A DNA stretch of 64,000 nt from Clostridium omnivorum (GCF_026012015.1 NZ_BRXR01000001.1:2167501-2231500), one strand, 5' to 3'. Positions 36,951 through 46,167 are shown, numbered from the stretch's first letter. Numbers and translations: made by a program. The notes: generated from the letters alone by a model not told the origin.

Positions 36951-36993
36951 AAAATAGTAGCTATCCATTTGCACACGGGGCTACTATTTTTTT
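36951..36993 (+). terminator. Terminator of the antitoxin RNA
   Basis: AAAATAGTAGC (36951) pairs with GCTACTATTTT (36980), followed by TTT. Its right arm overlaps the toxin stop codon on the other strand. Confidence 0.75.
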
Positions 36994-37085
36994 GAGATTT
37001 TTTCTATAAGTAACACTATTAATGTTAATAGTGCTAATAAGAATAAACCACCTTGAAATAGTAATATCAAAACGTCGTTACTCAT
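36984..37085 (-). CDS. Type I toxin, small hydrophobic (holin-like/TxpA-like) peptide
   Basis: This 33-residue peptide starts MSNDVLILLFQGGLFLLALL, continues as one uninterrupted membrane helix and ends in the charged tail EKISKK. This is the pattern of Firmicute type I toxins of the 'putative holin-like toxin' group. GGGAGGTGATAC lies at the ideal distance before ATG 37085. An extended -10 TGGTATAAT lies on the minus strand at 37156-37161, leaving a 5' leader of about 65 nt. Such peptides damage the membrane when their antisense RNA is lost. Confidence 0.78.
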   Translation of the reverse strand: MSNDVLILLFQGGLFLLALLTLIVLLIEKISKK

Positions 37086-37229
37086 ATGTATCACCTCCCT
37101 TCTAAAAGGGTTGAGTGACACAAGTAGCCCACAATCAACTATATTGTACTTTAAAATTATACCATATTTATGTAAAGTATATACAGAAGAACAAGTAGGA
37201 AAAACGTTATTTAAATGACAATCAAATTT

Positions 37230-37375
37230 GTGAATAAGTAATAAGTAATTTGTTATTTAGGTAAAAACTAATAGGTAAAAAGTAAGAGTTTATGAAAAAA
37301 TTCAGCAAGGCTGAATTTTCACCACAACTATTACTTCTAAGCTCTAAGCTCTTACCTCTTACTTATCTATAAGTT
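37230..37375. repeat. MITE-like imperfect palindrome, copy 1
   Basis: The arms carry GTAAGAG/CTTACTTTTTACCT-type repeats (AGGTAAAAAGTAAGAG at about 37274-37289 and CTCTTACCTCTTACTTAT at about 37349-37366), and the centre is a hairpin AAATTCAGC-AAG-GCTGAATTT. A second copy of about 85-90% identity lies at 62226-62340. It contains no ORF. It sits between the toxin-antitoxin locus and the cassette region. Confidence 0.7.
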
Positions 37376-37428
37376 TCAATTTGAAGAATTAGTGTAATAT
37401 AATTTTATATTTAGCTTAGAGTATCTAT

Positions 37429-37467
37429 AAACGCTTTAAATTCTTAATAGAATTAATGCGTTTTTTT
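37429..37467 (+). terminator. Hairpin terminator upstream of the cassette region
   Basis: AAACGC (37429) pairs with GCGTTT (37458), with an inner stem AATTCT/AGAATT, followed by TTTTTTT. It would shield the cassette genes from upstream transcription. Between it and 37728 no ORF is seen; a TATAAT at 37524 is a possible promoter without a clear -35. Confidence 0.65.
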
Positions 37468-37727
37468 AATGCTTTGAAATACTTTTGATTCAATATAATG
37501 GTGTAATTTAAATTATTTTACAGTATAATGAAAATAAAAGATGAGGTTAATATAATGATAACAGCTTGTACGAAATGTCGGTAATACCGTAGTTATATGA
37601 TATTTTAAATCAAAAAATTATGTGTACGCACAACAGTTTATATTTAGGACAATCAACTAAAAATAAAAGTCGTAGATTTTACAATTTGGATACTTAATTT
37701 AGACACAATTAAAAGAGGGGATAGACA

Positions 37728-38192
37728 ATGAAGAGTTATAGGAAGTCAAAATGGGAATGGTATAGTGTAAAACTAATATTTGAAAGTATTATTTCGGGCG
37801 AACCAGAGCCAGAGATAATAGATAGGAATTATACGAATATTTATAGAAATTTTGAGGAGTCGATTATAATTGTCAGGGCTCAATCATTTGATCATGCTTA
37901 TAAAATAGCTGAAAAAAAGGCAAGCAGTATGGAAATGGAATACACCAATCCATATGGGGAAACAGTTAGCATGAAATTTGTTGAGGCTGTTCATTGCTAT
38001 CTAATTGGTAATGAATCACTAGACTCTGGAACAGAGGTATACTGGCGACAATTAAGAGTTACTAAAGATATGGGTACAGAAGCTTTTCTTGATAGATACT
38101 ATCCCGAAACAGTTGATGACAATAGCGATATTTTTTATAATGCTATTCTCCTTAATGGAAAATTTTCAAGGTCACTAAATTCAAAAGATTAA
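37728..38192 (+). CDS. DUF4288-like hypothetical protein (first cassette gene)
   Basis: This 154-aa soluble acidic protein begins with WEWYSVKLIFESIISGEPEP and contains FEESIIIVRAQSFDHAYKIA, which resemble the DUF4288 family. That family is common near polymorphic-toxin immunity genes and in accessory regions; its biochemical role is unknown. GAGGGGATAGACA lies upstream. It is the first gene of the co-oriented array and is followed by an attC-like palindrome at 38236. Confidence 0.72.
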   Translation: MKSYRKSKWEWYSVKLIFESIISGEPEPEIIDRNYTNIYRNFEESIIIVRAQSFDHAYKIAEKKASSMEMEYTNPYGETVSMKFVEAVHCYLIGNESLDSGTEVYWRQLRVTKDMGTEAFLDRYYPETVDDNSDIFYNAILLNGKFSRSLNSKD

Positions 38193-38235
38193 GGACAGTC
38201 TTCCGCTAGAGCTTTCGCTAGATTTAAAACATCAT

Positions 38236-38388
38236 ATAACAAAATGTTCAAGTCCGCCTTGCATAAGAAGACTGCAAGGCACACCCGCCAGCTAACCGAG
38301 CCGAAATTTTCAAAGACTAACATAAGAGCTATGTAAGCCTTTCAAAATTCCTGTAAAGCTGGCGGACGTCTTGAACAAGAAACGTTAT
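38236..38388 (+). repeat. attC-like recombination site 1
   Basis: The 5' end ATAAC-AAAAT-GTTCAAG and the 3' end CTTGAAC-AAGAAAC-GTTAT are complementary boxes with unequal spacers, the R-L/L-R layout of integron attC sites. Inside are a side hairpin CCTTGCA/TGCAAGG and a stem CCGCCAGCT/AGCTGGCGG, then a terminal hairpin. At 153 bp it is slightly longer than most attC sites. It points the same way as the genes. The 38193-38235 stretch before it is empty. Confidence 0.68.
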
Positions 38389-38496
38389 CTGTAATTTTTG
38401 AAAAACAGAGTAATAGCTCAGAGGTTTTTAATATTATTTGTTGGACGCAATTATAGAATATGATGAGCTATAGATTATTAATTTTGGGAGATTAAC

Positions 38497-38736
38497 ATGG
38501 AACTAAAAGAACTAGAGGAATTAGTAGATACCGTGTATGGGATTGTTGGTGTACAGTATTTAGATAATTTTAAAGATATTATCGGTGGGTGTCATTGCTT
38601 CCCTGCTACTGAATGGTATGGAGGTATTTATTTTGCTTTTCAAAAGGTATTAAATGACGATGTAATCAATGATAAATATATAAAAAAACAAATGATTGGT
38701 GTCGTTAAGCATTTTTCTAAATGGCTTAATAAGTAA
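38497..38736 (+). CDS. Hypothetical protein, 79 aa
   Basis: This is a small soluble protein without recognised motif, rich in Trp/Tyr/Phe (FPATEWYGGIYFAFQKVL) and with a charged helical end (HFSKWLNK). Size and composition resemble small immunity-type proteins, but I do not recognise the family. TTGGGAGATTAAC lies upstream. It shares a cassette with the next gene, since no palindrome separates them. Confidence 0.6.
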   Translation: MELKELEELVDTVYGIVGVQYLDNFKDIIGGCHCFPATEWYGGIYFAFQKVLNDDVINDKYIKKQMIGVVKHFSKWLNK

Positions 38737-38820
38737 ACGCATGATTTAGTTAGGTTTATTTTTTGTGACACAATGGTAGATATCGAAAATGTTAATATAT
38801 TTTTTAATGAGGTATTTTAT

Positions 38821-39132
38821 ATGGATATAATATTTGAGAATTTGAAAAATTGGATAAAACGAAAAAGAGAGTTATGGAAAGAACACGGCTTGATTATAGA
38901 CGAAATCCTTGAACCTACTTATGCTCACCAAATTCATATTAACCTTCATTCAGAAGATGGTTTTGGACATATCGGGTTATTTGAGAGTAATAACATTTAT
39001 TGGGTAGAATTTGAGGCTGCAGCAAGAGAATTTGAGAACTTTTATAAGTATTTTGAATTTGATAGACTGCCAAGTTTTGATAATGTTGAACAGGAATATA
39101 TATGGTTTATGACTAGCGAACAACACAAATAA
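38821..39132 (+). CDS. Hypothetical immunity-like protein (TriTu-like), 103 aa
   Basis: This acidic soluble protein begins MDIIFENLKNWIKRKRELWK, followed by the central strands HQIHINLHSEDGFGHIGLFE. It resembles small immunity proteins of the TriTu type, but the match is from memory and weak. I start at ATG 38821 with GAGGT 7 nt upstream; the longer ORF from 38773 lacks a ribosome site. An attC-like palindrome follows at 39223. Confidence 0.55.
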   Translation: MDIIFENLKNWIKRKRELWKEHGLIIDEILEPTYAHQIHINLHSEDGFGHIGLFESNNIYWVEFEAAAREFENFYKYFEFDRLPSFDNVEQEYIWFMTSEQHK

Positions 39133-39222
39133 CATATTAAATAGTTCGCAACCTTCTTAAATTATGAGCCTATCGAAGACTGTTTAGACTAGTGGCATAT
39201 AAAGTGTAGTTGCAAAAACTAC

Positions 39223-39336
39223 AGATAACAAAAAATTTCCGTCCAGCTTGGCTTGAAAAGATAGCCAAGCTACACCTGCCAAACTAAGAAAAGAGCTTTC
39301 TAAGTTTCCTGGTGTCGGGAATTAGGAACGTTAAGC
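39223..39336 (+). repeat. attC-like recombination site 2
   Basis: The 5' boxes AGATAAC and AATTTCC face the 3' boxes GGGAATT and GTTAAGC; the last fits the attC consensus GTTRRRY exactly. A side hairpin AGCTTGGC/GCCAAGCT and an inner stem ACACC/GGTGT lie inside. Length is 114 bp. Site 6 at 44631 is a relative (shared GAAAAGATAGCCAAGCTACACCTGC-like core). Confidence 0.66.
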
Positions 39337-39422
39337 ACAATGTCAATGGTAGTTCAGACCTTACTTTGGATAAAGATATTAGAAATACATTTAATATAGA
39401 GTGAGAGATACTGGGGGAAAAA

Positions 39423-39824
39423 ATGATTTTTGAATTTGAAGCAGATGGTTTTGTTAGACGAGAAGAAAATGTAGATAAAGATACTATTGTTAATTTCATA
39501 AATCAAATGATACCAAATGGGAAATCATTTTGCATACTTACAGCAGATGATGAAAGTTATGTTCAATGTGCAGGTGCCAAAAGTAAGCTTACTATTGAGT
39601 ATAGAAAATATACTTCTAAGAGCTTTAGTCATTATGTGTTATCAAGACAACCAATAGAAGATGAAAATATATCAGTTAGATATAGTGGAGGATATATAAC
39701 CGTTAAAAAGAATGAGGCCTTAACAAGTAAGGATGCTGTATATATTTTTGAGAGATTTTTGAATACACAACATTTACCTGAAGAATATAATTTGAGAGAA
39801 ACAACAAATATATTTTCAAATTAA
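39423..39824 (+). CDS. Hypothetical protein, 133 aa (immunity-like)
   Basis: This soluble protein of mixed alpha/beta look has no motif I can name. It begins MIFEFEADGFVRREENVDKD and has a conserved-looking SVRYSGGYITVKKNEALTS segment. GGGGGAAAAA precedes the start. It is alone in its cassette between sites 2 and 3. No function is assigned. Confidence 0.6.
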   Translation: MIFEFEADGFVRREENVDKDTIVNFINQMIPNGKSFCILTADDESYVQCAGAKSKLTIEYRKYTSKSFSHYVLSRQPIEDENISVRYSGGYITVKKNEALTSKDAVYIFERFLNTQHLPEEYNLRETTNIFSN

Positions 39825-39826
39825 GA

Positions 39827-39980
39827 AAATATAGATGTTCAAGTCTGCTTTGCATGGTAAGACTGTAAAGCACATCAGTCAGCTAACTGAGCCGGAATTT
39901 AGAAAACTAACATAAGAGCTATGTAAGCGTTTCTAAATTCCTGTAGAGCTGGCAAACGTCTTGAATAAGAATCATTAAGC
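39827..39980 (+). repeat. Decayed attC-like site 3, homologous to site 1
   Basis: It aligns with site 1 over its whole length: GTTCAAGTC.GC, GCTAAC.GAGCCG, ACTAACATAAGAGCTATGTAAG, CTGG-C..ACGTCTTGAA. The inner stem GGAATTTAGAAA/TTTCTAAATTCC is perfect here. The outer boxes are damaged (no TAAC at the 5' end; ATTAAGC instead of GTTRRRY at the 3' end), so recombination activity is unlikely. Confidence 0.6.
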
Positions 39981-40043
39981 GAAAGAAGTTGCGTAAAGAA
40001 AAGTTAAATATATACATTAGAGAAATAGGGAGAGTTAAGAGAG

Positions 40044-40912
<869 letters not shown>

Positions 40913-40931
40913 GAATATCACAAAATCCTTC

Positions 40932-41045
40932 GCTTAACAAAATATTCAAATTCGCTTTGTATGAAATGACTGCAAAGCATACCTGGGAGCCTAGAATAAG
41001 TGCTATCTAATGCTAAGGAATGGTCTTAAGTATGAAACGTTATGT
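40932..41045 (+). repeat. attC-like recombination site 4
   Basis: The left box GCTTAAC fits RYYYAAC exactly; the right box is GTTATGT. TTCAA follows the left box after AAAATA, and the right box is preceded by TTAAGTATGAAAC. A side hairpin GCTTTG/CAAAGC is present and CATAC/GTATG forms the inner stem. Length is 114 bp. Pairing of the second box is weaker than in sites 1 and 5. Confidence 0.6.
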
Positions 41046-41169
41046 GCAGTTTTGAATAAATAAAGTGGTACATCAAGGTATCATAAATTATTTATTTGAT
41101 ACATACTTGTAAACAAGGTCGAATTAATAAAATGTATCAAAATAAATGTTTTATTGAGAGGTTATTGAT

Positions 41170-41727
41170 ATGGAAGACTTTAAATGGACAATAATGAAAT
41201 CTGAACATCTGGTTAAGGACAGATGGATCTCTTTACGTGCAGATACATGCAAAATGCCTAATGGTAAGATTGTTACTCCATATTATATATTGGAGTATCC
41301 GAGTTGGGTAAATGTGGTAGCCATAACCAAGCAAAAAGAGGTTGTTTTGGTACAACAATATCGCCACGGAAGTGAAAAAACACTATTAGAATTACCATCA
41401 GGTGGAATGGAGAAAACAGATAAATCTCCAGAGGAAGCTATTAGAAGAGAGTTGGCTGAGGAAACAGGCTATACTGGCTCTGAATTTATCCATACTTGCA
41501 CCATATCTGCTAATCCAGCTAATCATAATAACCTTACCTATTGTTTTCTCGCGTTAGATGTTAAATTAACTAAGGATATTCATTTAGATGAAACGGAACA
41601 AATTAAGGTAGTACTAATGCCGTTAAATGAGGTAATTACAAATCTTAAGGAGAATAAGTTTTTACAAGCTTTGCACATTTCTTCATTATTTCATGCTTTG
41701 ATGTATATGGGAATGATACAACTTTAA
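41170..41727 (+). CDS. Nudix hydrolase (ADP-sugar pyrophosphatase-like)
   Basis: This 185-aa protein has a Nudix box at residues about 78-101 (SGGMEKTDKSPEEAIRRELA, then EETGY) and the upstream VVLVQQYRHGSEKTLLELPS typical of ADP-ribose pyrophosphatases. The catalytic Glu cluster RELAEE is intact, but Lys stands where the box usually has its first Glu. It lies alone between sites 4 and 5. GAGAGGTTATTGAT precedes the start. Confidence 0.85.
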   Translation: MEDFKWTIMKSEHLVKDRWISLRADTCKMPNGKIVTPYYILEYPSWVNVVAITKQKEVVLVQQYRHGSEKTLLELPSGGMEKTDKSPEEAIRRELAEETGYTGSEFIHTCTISANPANHNNLTYCFLALDVKLTKDIHLDETEQIKVVLMPLNEVITNLKENKFLQALHISSLFHALMYMGMIQL

Positions 41728-41804
41728 TATGGAATATCTTTAGTTACGAAAATATTTTGAGTTGTTTAGAATAGACTTCATATAAGGGGTGGTGGCAAAG
41801 CTAC

Positions 41805-41914
41805 ATATAACATAATGTTTAAGTTTGCTTTGTATTAGGAAACTTCAAACCCATCTGCGAAGCTAAGTGCAATCGTTCTAGGCTTCTCGGCGTCTTAAAC
41901 AAGGAAAGTTACCT
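41805..41914 (+). repeat. attC-like recombination site 5
   Basis: ATATAAC-ATAAT-GTTTAAG at the left faces CTTAAAC-AAGGAAA-GTTACCT at the right: a perfect 7-bp L-box pairing and TAAC/GTTA R-boxes. Inside, GTTTG/CAAAC forms the side hairpin and GAAGC/GCTTC the inner stem. Length is 110 bp. Orientation matches the genes. Confidence 0.66.
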
Positions 41915-41968
41915 GCAATTTAGCTTGCTTTACTGAAGTATAAAAGTTAATAGCTGGGAGGAGATATA

Positions 41969-42769
41969 TTGAAAAAGAATATTTCAATTTCAACATGTTT
42001 TAATTATGATATACCGATTGAGGAACAACTTGATATTATAGCTAAGAGTGGATTTAAGTATATTTCTTTAGGTTCAAATACGAATCATTCAGGACTATTT
42101 GAAGACGTTAAGAAATTAAAGAGTTTATTAAAAAAGTATGATTTATCTATAGATACAATACATGGTTGTAGAACAGATATAGATGATAGCGTTAGAATGT
42201 TAAAAAAATTTGCTTGTGCAGCGAAGGAACTAGAAGTAAGTGCAATAGTAGTTCACCCATGTCAATTTTATATTGAAGACAATATGGTTGATGAAAAATT
42301 ATTCAAGCTCCTTAATGTTTGTGATGACTTAAAACCTATTGCAAAAGAATATAATGTGAAATTTGCAATAGAAAATTTACATCCCAAAGCATCAACAGAA
42401 GTTGTGAAAAGAGCATTAAATAAATTAGACAGAGAAGTATTTGGGTTATGTTATGATTCTTCACATGACCAAGTTGATGGGCCGCGAGATTTCAATTTAT
42501 TAGAGGAATTTGGAGATAGAGTAATTGCTGTGCATTTATCTGATAGGATAAAAGAATTTGTAGATCACGTAGTTCCTGGAGAAGGATTTATAGATTTTGA
42601 AATAATATGTAATCTATTGAAAAGAAAAGGATATAGTAATTCCATACTAATGGAAGTTTCAAAAGAGCATACAATATTCAAGGACGATATTAAGTTCTTA
42701 GAAGAAACATATCGTATGGGTTGTATAATATTTGATAAAGTTAATGCGAGAAGTAGCTGGCGGAGGTAA
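41969..42769 (+). CDS. Sugar phosphate isomerase/epimerase-like TIM barrel
   Basis: This 266-aa protein is of the AP-endonuclease-2/xylose-isomerase-like TIM-barrel family. Metal ligands are likely in VVHPCQFY, FAIENLHPK (Glu), GLCYDSSHDQ (Asp/His), IAVHLSDR and the C-terminal Glu of ILMEVS. The substrate is unknown. It starts at TTG 41969 behind GGGAGGAGATATA. It lies 2 bp before a HAD hydrolase gene; both belong to one cassette. Confidence 0.82.
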   Translation: MKKNISISTCFNYDIPIEEQLDIIAKSGFKYISLGSNTNHSGLFEDVKKLKSLLKKYDLSIDTIHGCRTDIDDSVRMLKKFACAAKELEVSAIVVHPCQFYIEDNMVDEKLFKLLNVCDDLKPIAKEYNVKFAIENLHPKASTEVVKRALNKLDREVFGLCYDSSHDQVDGPRDFNLLEEFGDRVIAVHLSDRIKEFVDHVVPGEGFIDFEIICNLLKRKGYSNSILMEVSKEHTIFKDDIKFLEETYRMGCIIFDKVNARSSWRR

Positions 42770-42771
42770 AA

Positions 42772-43455
42772 ATGATTTTTTTCGATATTGATGGTACCTT
42801 GATAGATCACAAAAGAGCTGAATATTTAGGCGTATCGGGATTTTACTCAAAATATAAAGAGCATTTTGATATTGATAAAAATTTATTTTATGAAGAATGG
42901 TGTAAGATTTCAGACACTCATTTCCAAAAATTTTTGCATGGGGAAGTAACTTTTTCGCAACAACGCATCGATAGAATTAAGGACGTGTTTTCGCTGTCTG
43001 GTAAAAGCATTTCTGATGAAGAGGCAGGAGAAAAGTTTAAAGCTTATGTTAGTTTATATGAAAATAATTTATTGCCTTATGATGATGTTGCTCCTTGCCT
43101 AGAAATGATTAAACAACATAGAATAGGTATTATTAGCAATGGTGATTATAAGCAACAGATGATGAAACTAAGGAAAATATCAAATGATAATTTATTTGAA
43201 GTCGTCATAACTGCTGGAGAGGTTGGAGTTGCGAAGCCTAATGTTGATATATTTAAAATTGCATGCGAGAGAGCCAACGTTGATATTAAGGACTGTATCT
43301 ATGTTGGTGATGATATCGAAAGCGATATGATTTCATGTACAAGAGCTGGAATGATGGGAGTGTGGATTAACAGAACAAAAGAGAGCAGAGAATTTATGGG
43401 GTTTAAAACTATTAAAGATTTAAGAGAATTAAAAAGTGCTTTAGAAAAGAGGTAA
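42772..43455 (+). CDS. HAD-superfamily hydrolase
   Basis: This 227-aa protein has motif I DIDGT (nucleophile Asp), motif II ISNGD, motif III Lys in VAKPNVDIFK and motif IV GDDIESD. A helical cap lies between motifs I and II (type C1, phosphoglycolate phosphatase-like). It probably dephosphorylates a small metabolite. Translation is likely coupled to the isomerase gene 2 bp upstream; GGCGGAGG is the ribosome site. Confidence 0.86.
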   Translation: MIFFDIDGTLIDHKRAEYLGVSGFYSKYKEHFDIDKNLFYEEWCKISDTHFQKFLHGEVTFSQQRIDRIKDVFSLSGKSISDEEAGEKFKAYVSLYENNLLPYDDVAPCLEMIKQHRIGIISNGDYKQQMMKLRKISNDNLFEVVITAGEVGVAKPNVDIFKIACERANVDIKDCIYVGDDIESDMISCTRAGMMGVWINRTKESREFMGFKTIKDLRELKSALEKR

Positions 43456-43686
43456 ATATTTTTGCCTTGTAATATTATGGGTTAAATGTTATATTTATAA
43501 TAAAGTAACAATGAATGGTGGTGCCGCAATGATTCAATAATCTGAACTTTTGACAATTATAACTTTTATAAGTCCTGTATATATAGGGCTTTAGTTGTTG
43601 TCGGTAATTTGGATTATTTCATTAAAGCTACTCTATTGTTATGTTTGCGGAAAGCTATGTCCCAATAGTGTTGTTTTGATTTTTTG

Positions 43687-43717
43687 TTCCATTTCCGATA
43701 ACGGAATGGAATTTTTT
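43687..43717 (+). terminator. Hairpin with T-run just before the GNAT gene
   Basis: TTCCATT-CCG (43687) pairs with CGGAATGGAA (43702), followed by TTTTTT. It ends 4 bp before the ribosome site of the next gene. It could end the HAD transcript or attenuate the GNAT gene. The 43456-43686 stretch before it holds no ORF and no clear attC-like site. Confidence 0.65.
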
Positions 43718-43737
43718 ATTTGGGAGGAAATAATTTT

Positions 43738-44616
43738 ATGAACATTACAAATCGCAGGTATAAACTATTATCTGATTTTGAACGAGTACATTGCTTTTTA
43801 ACTGATATATACAACCTTGAAACACTTAACAGCTATTTGTTACCGCAATATTTTGAGTATGACCATTCTACTCCATATTTTAATTTATTCAAAGCACATC
43901 GCATAGGATTATGGGAAGATAATAGTAATATTGTTGGTGCTGTTTGCTATGAATTTAGTTTAAGTAATTGCCATTTAGTCACAAATTCTAATTACAGTTT
44001 TTTACTACCACAATTGCTTGAATGGGCAGAAAAGGAATTATCTGAAACAAAAGATGGAAAGAAGATTCTCAAAGTATGGATTACAGATAAAGAAAAAGAT
44101 AAGCAGAAACTATTGAAACAGAACGGATATGAAATGGACTACAGATTTCCTGTAAAAATTTTCAACTATGATAAATCATTTATAGATAGAAAGTTGCCAT
44201 CAGGATTTACAATAATAAATGGTATTGGAGTGGATTACAAAAAAATGCACGATTGTTTTTGGAAAGGTTTTGATCATGGTGATACACCTGATGATGATTT
44301 GGATGGTAATATGCAAATGTGCAATGCTCCCCGTGCTGATATGTCACTTATGACGATTATCGTTGCGCCTGATGGTGAATATGCTTGTACACTTGGTATG
44401 TGGTTTGACGAGAAAAATAAGTATGCTTATCTTGAGCCATTGGCTACTGTACCCAAATATCGTCATATGGGTCTGGCGACAATAGCGCTCACTGAAGCTA
44501 TGAAGAAGACAAAAGCACTTGGAGCAAAATATTGTTTTGGTGGTGACGGAGAATTTTATACTGCTATAGGCTTTGAAACGATCATGAATCGTGAATTATG
44601 GAAAAAGGAATGGTAA
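43738..44616 (+). CDS. GNAT-family N-acetyltransferase (two-domain)
   Basis: This 292-aa protein ends in a GNAT domain with the acetyl-CoA loop region VPKYRHMGLATIALTEAM and a C-terminal FYTAIGFETIMNRELW. The N-terminal part looks like a second, degenerate GNAT fold (WITDKEKDKQKLLKQNGYEM). The substrate is unknown; aminoglycoside-type or eis-like roles are possible but not supported. The start is ATG 43738 behind GGGAGG. A diverged attC-like site follows. Confidence 0.8.
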   Translation: MNITNRRYKLLSDFERVHCFLTDIYNLETLNSYLLPQYFEYDHSTPYFNLFKAHRIGLWEDNSNIVGAVCYEFSLSNCHLVTNSNYSFLLPQLLEWAEKELSETKDGKKILKVWITDKEKDKQKLLKQNGYEMDYRFPVKIFNYDKSFIDRKLPSGFTIINGIGVDYKKMHDCFWKGFDHGDTPDDDLDGNMQMCNAPRADMSLMTIIVAPDGEYACTLGMWFDEKNKYAYLEPLATVPKYRHMGLATIALTEAMKKTKALGAKYCFGGDGEFYTAIGFETIMNRELWKKEW

Positions 44617-44630
44617 ATTATTCTGTATCA

Positions 44631-44726
44631 ATTCAGCTTGGACTGAAAAGATAGCCAAGCTACACCTGCGGCACTAAGCCAAGCCTGGCTAATTGTTGCA
44701 GGTGTTTGAAATTAGGAATGTTAACT
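44631..44726 (+). repeat. attC-like site 6, left end lost
   Basis: It is homologous to site 2: side hairpin AGCTTGG/CCAAGCT with the shared loop GAAAAGATAG, then inner stem ACACCTGC/GCAGGTGT (8 bp) and terminal stem AGCCA/TGGCT. The right box is GTTAACT after AAATTAGGAAT. No TAAC box is seen at the left end, so the site is probably inactive. Confidence 0.58.
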
Positions 44727-44809
44727 GTAATTCTTAAGGAGAATTTAAAGATAATAACCTAAACGAAATTTATAGTATCTATATTTATTTAGATCAAAGG
44801 AGAGAAAAT

Positions 44810-45601
44810 ATGGGGGGAATTAATTTTTTAAAAGAATTGGGAGGCTCATTGCTAAGTTTTTGTATACTAGGTGTTGTAATATATTTTTTAACAAAAATAT
44901 TAAAGGTAAAGTACTGTGGCTTTAAATTTTCAAATTCTAAAAAAAGTGCTTTATATGCCATAGCTGCAGTAACAATAAGTTGCTGCATGACTACTGGATT
45001 AATGATTTTACTTAAATCACAAAATGCATCAAAAGTAACATCAAACACTCAAAACTATAACCTAAGTAGTGTCATAAATATAGCAATTGTATGGTTAATT
45101 TTCTTATCACCTATCCTGATAGCAAAAAAAATCAGAAAGGAAACATGGGGGAGCACTGGCATCTCAAAACATAATTTAAAGGCTTCAATATTAATAGGAG
45201 CTATACTTGCAATAATTACTATATCAAGTGTTATTTTATTTAGTTCAAAGAGTTTAAGAGATATTGGACAGAAATTAACTTTAAGCTCTTTATGGGCGTT
45301 AGTTTACTATTCAGTTGTGGGATTCTGCGAAGAATTTATGTATAGGGGATATTTACAAACTCGTTTGATGGGATGGCTTGGAAGATGGAAAGGATGGATA
45401 TTAACTTCAATAGTTATGGCATTAGTTCATATTCCTCAACGAATGGCATCAATGGGTCTATCGCCTAAAGATGCAATTATAAGTTCAGCATTGTTAATAC
45501 CAATAAGTTTAATGATGGGTTATATATTAATTAAAACTGAAAACATAGCGGCATCTAGTATATATCATACATTTGCAGATTGGGTAAGCGTATTAATGTA
45601 A
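44810..45601 (+). CDS. CPBP-family intramembrane glutamic endopeptidase
   Basis: This 263-aa protein has about seven hydrophobic helices. The catalytic motifs are FCEEFMYRG (EExxxR, residues about 178-186) and ALVHIP (His about 212), with a further helix pair behind. Prokaryotic CPBP (Abi) proteins process prenylated peptides or confer bacteriocin self-immunity. CAAAGGAGAGAAAAT precedes the start. No palindrome separates it from the next gene. Confidence 0.86.
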   Translation: MGGINFLKELGGSLLSFCILGVVIYFLTKILKVKYCGFKFSNSKKSALYAIAAVTISCCMTTGLMILLKSQNASKVTSNTQNYNLSSVINIAIVWLIFLSPILIAKKIRKETWGSTGISKHNLKASILIGAILAIITISSVILFSSKSLRDIGQKLTLSSLWALVYYSVVGFCEEFMYRGYLQTRLMGWLGRWKGWILTSIVMALVHIPQRMASMGLSPKDAIISSALLIPISLMMGYILIKTENIAASSIYHTFADWVSVLM

Positions 45602-45645
45602 AATTTAGTATATGAAAGCAGACTACATGGGTAAGGAGGATGGCA

Positions 45646-46167
45646 ATGGAGCCTACTAAAAGAAATAGATTATTTGTAATTACAGGAGCGAGTTGCATTG
45701 GTAAGTCTACTGCTAATGAAATTTTGTTTAAGAACGAAGAAGATTATATTGTGATGGAAAGTGATTTGCTTTGGTCAGATGTCTATAATACACCAGAAAA
45801 TAACTATAGGGCGTATCGTGAATTATGGATGCGCGTATGTAGTAACATCTCTCAAATAGGTATGCCTGTAGTTCTATGTGGATGCGCAGTGCCTGAACAG
45901 TTTGAGGCATGCAATGCTAGGAAGTACTTCTCTGAAATAATCTATATTGCTGTCGTTGCTGAAAAAAATGAACTTATTAAACGTATGAAATATGGAAGAA
46001 ATGTGACAGATGAAAATTGGATTAAGAGTTCAGAGCAATTTAATGAATGGTTAAAGAATAATGCTGCAAAAACAACTCCTAACATTATCTTGGTGGATAA
46101 TACACATATGAGTCCAGAGGAGACTGCAAAGAGAATAGATGAAATAATTAGATTAAATATGGTGTAA
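45646..46167 (+). CDS. P-loop nucleoside/nucleotide kinase-like protein
   Basis: This 173-aa protein has a Walker A motif GASCIGKST at about residue 14-22 and a likely Asp (MESDLLWSDV) for Mg or substrate. A lid-like segment (MKYGRNVTDENW) and a final Asp (VDNTHMSPEET) follow. It resembles small AAA/adenylate-kinase-like proteins. The substrate is unknown. I start at ATG 45646, because AAGGAGG ends right before ATG 45640. Confidence 0.75.
   Translation: MEPTKRNRLFVITGASCIGKSTANEILFKNEEDYIVMESDLLWSDVYNTPENNYRAYRELWMRVCSNISQIGMPVVLCGCAVPEQFEACNARKYFSEIIYIAVVAEKNELIKRMKYGRNVTDENWIKSSEQFNEWLKNNAAKTTPNIILVDNTHMSPEETAKRIDEIIRLNMV

Larger units (their letters stand above)
36854..36993 (+). ncRNA. 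Candidate antisense antitoxin RNA (RatA/SR4-like position)
   Basis: An RNA of about 140 nt is predicted between an extended -10 box at 36842 and a plus-strand terminator at 36951-36993. It is complementary to the 3' untranslated part of the toxin mRNA on the minus strand and overlaps the toxin stop codon. TxpA/RatA and BsrG/SR4 of B. subtilis have this 3'-overlap layout. Its start is inferred, and no direct evidence of transcription exists here. Confidence 0.55.

Noticed and set aside
37556-37597. ATAAC...GTTAT pair before the first cassette gene as an attI or attC remnant
   Set aside because: The inner boxes are missing and the region has no further pairing beyond CGGTAATACCG; too weak to call.
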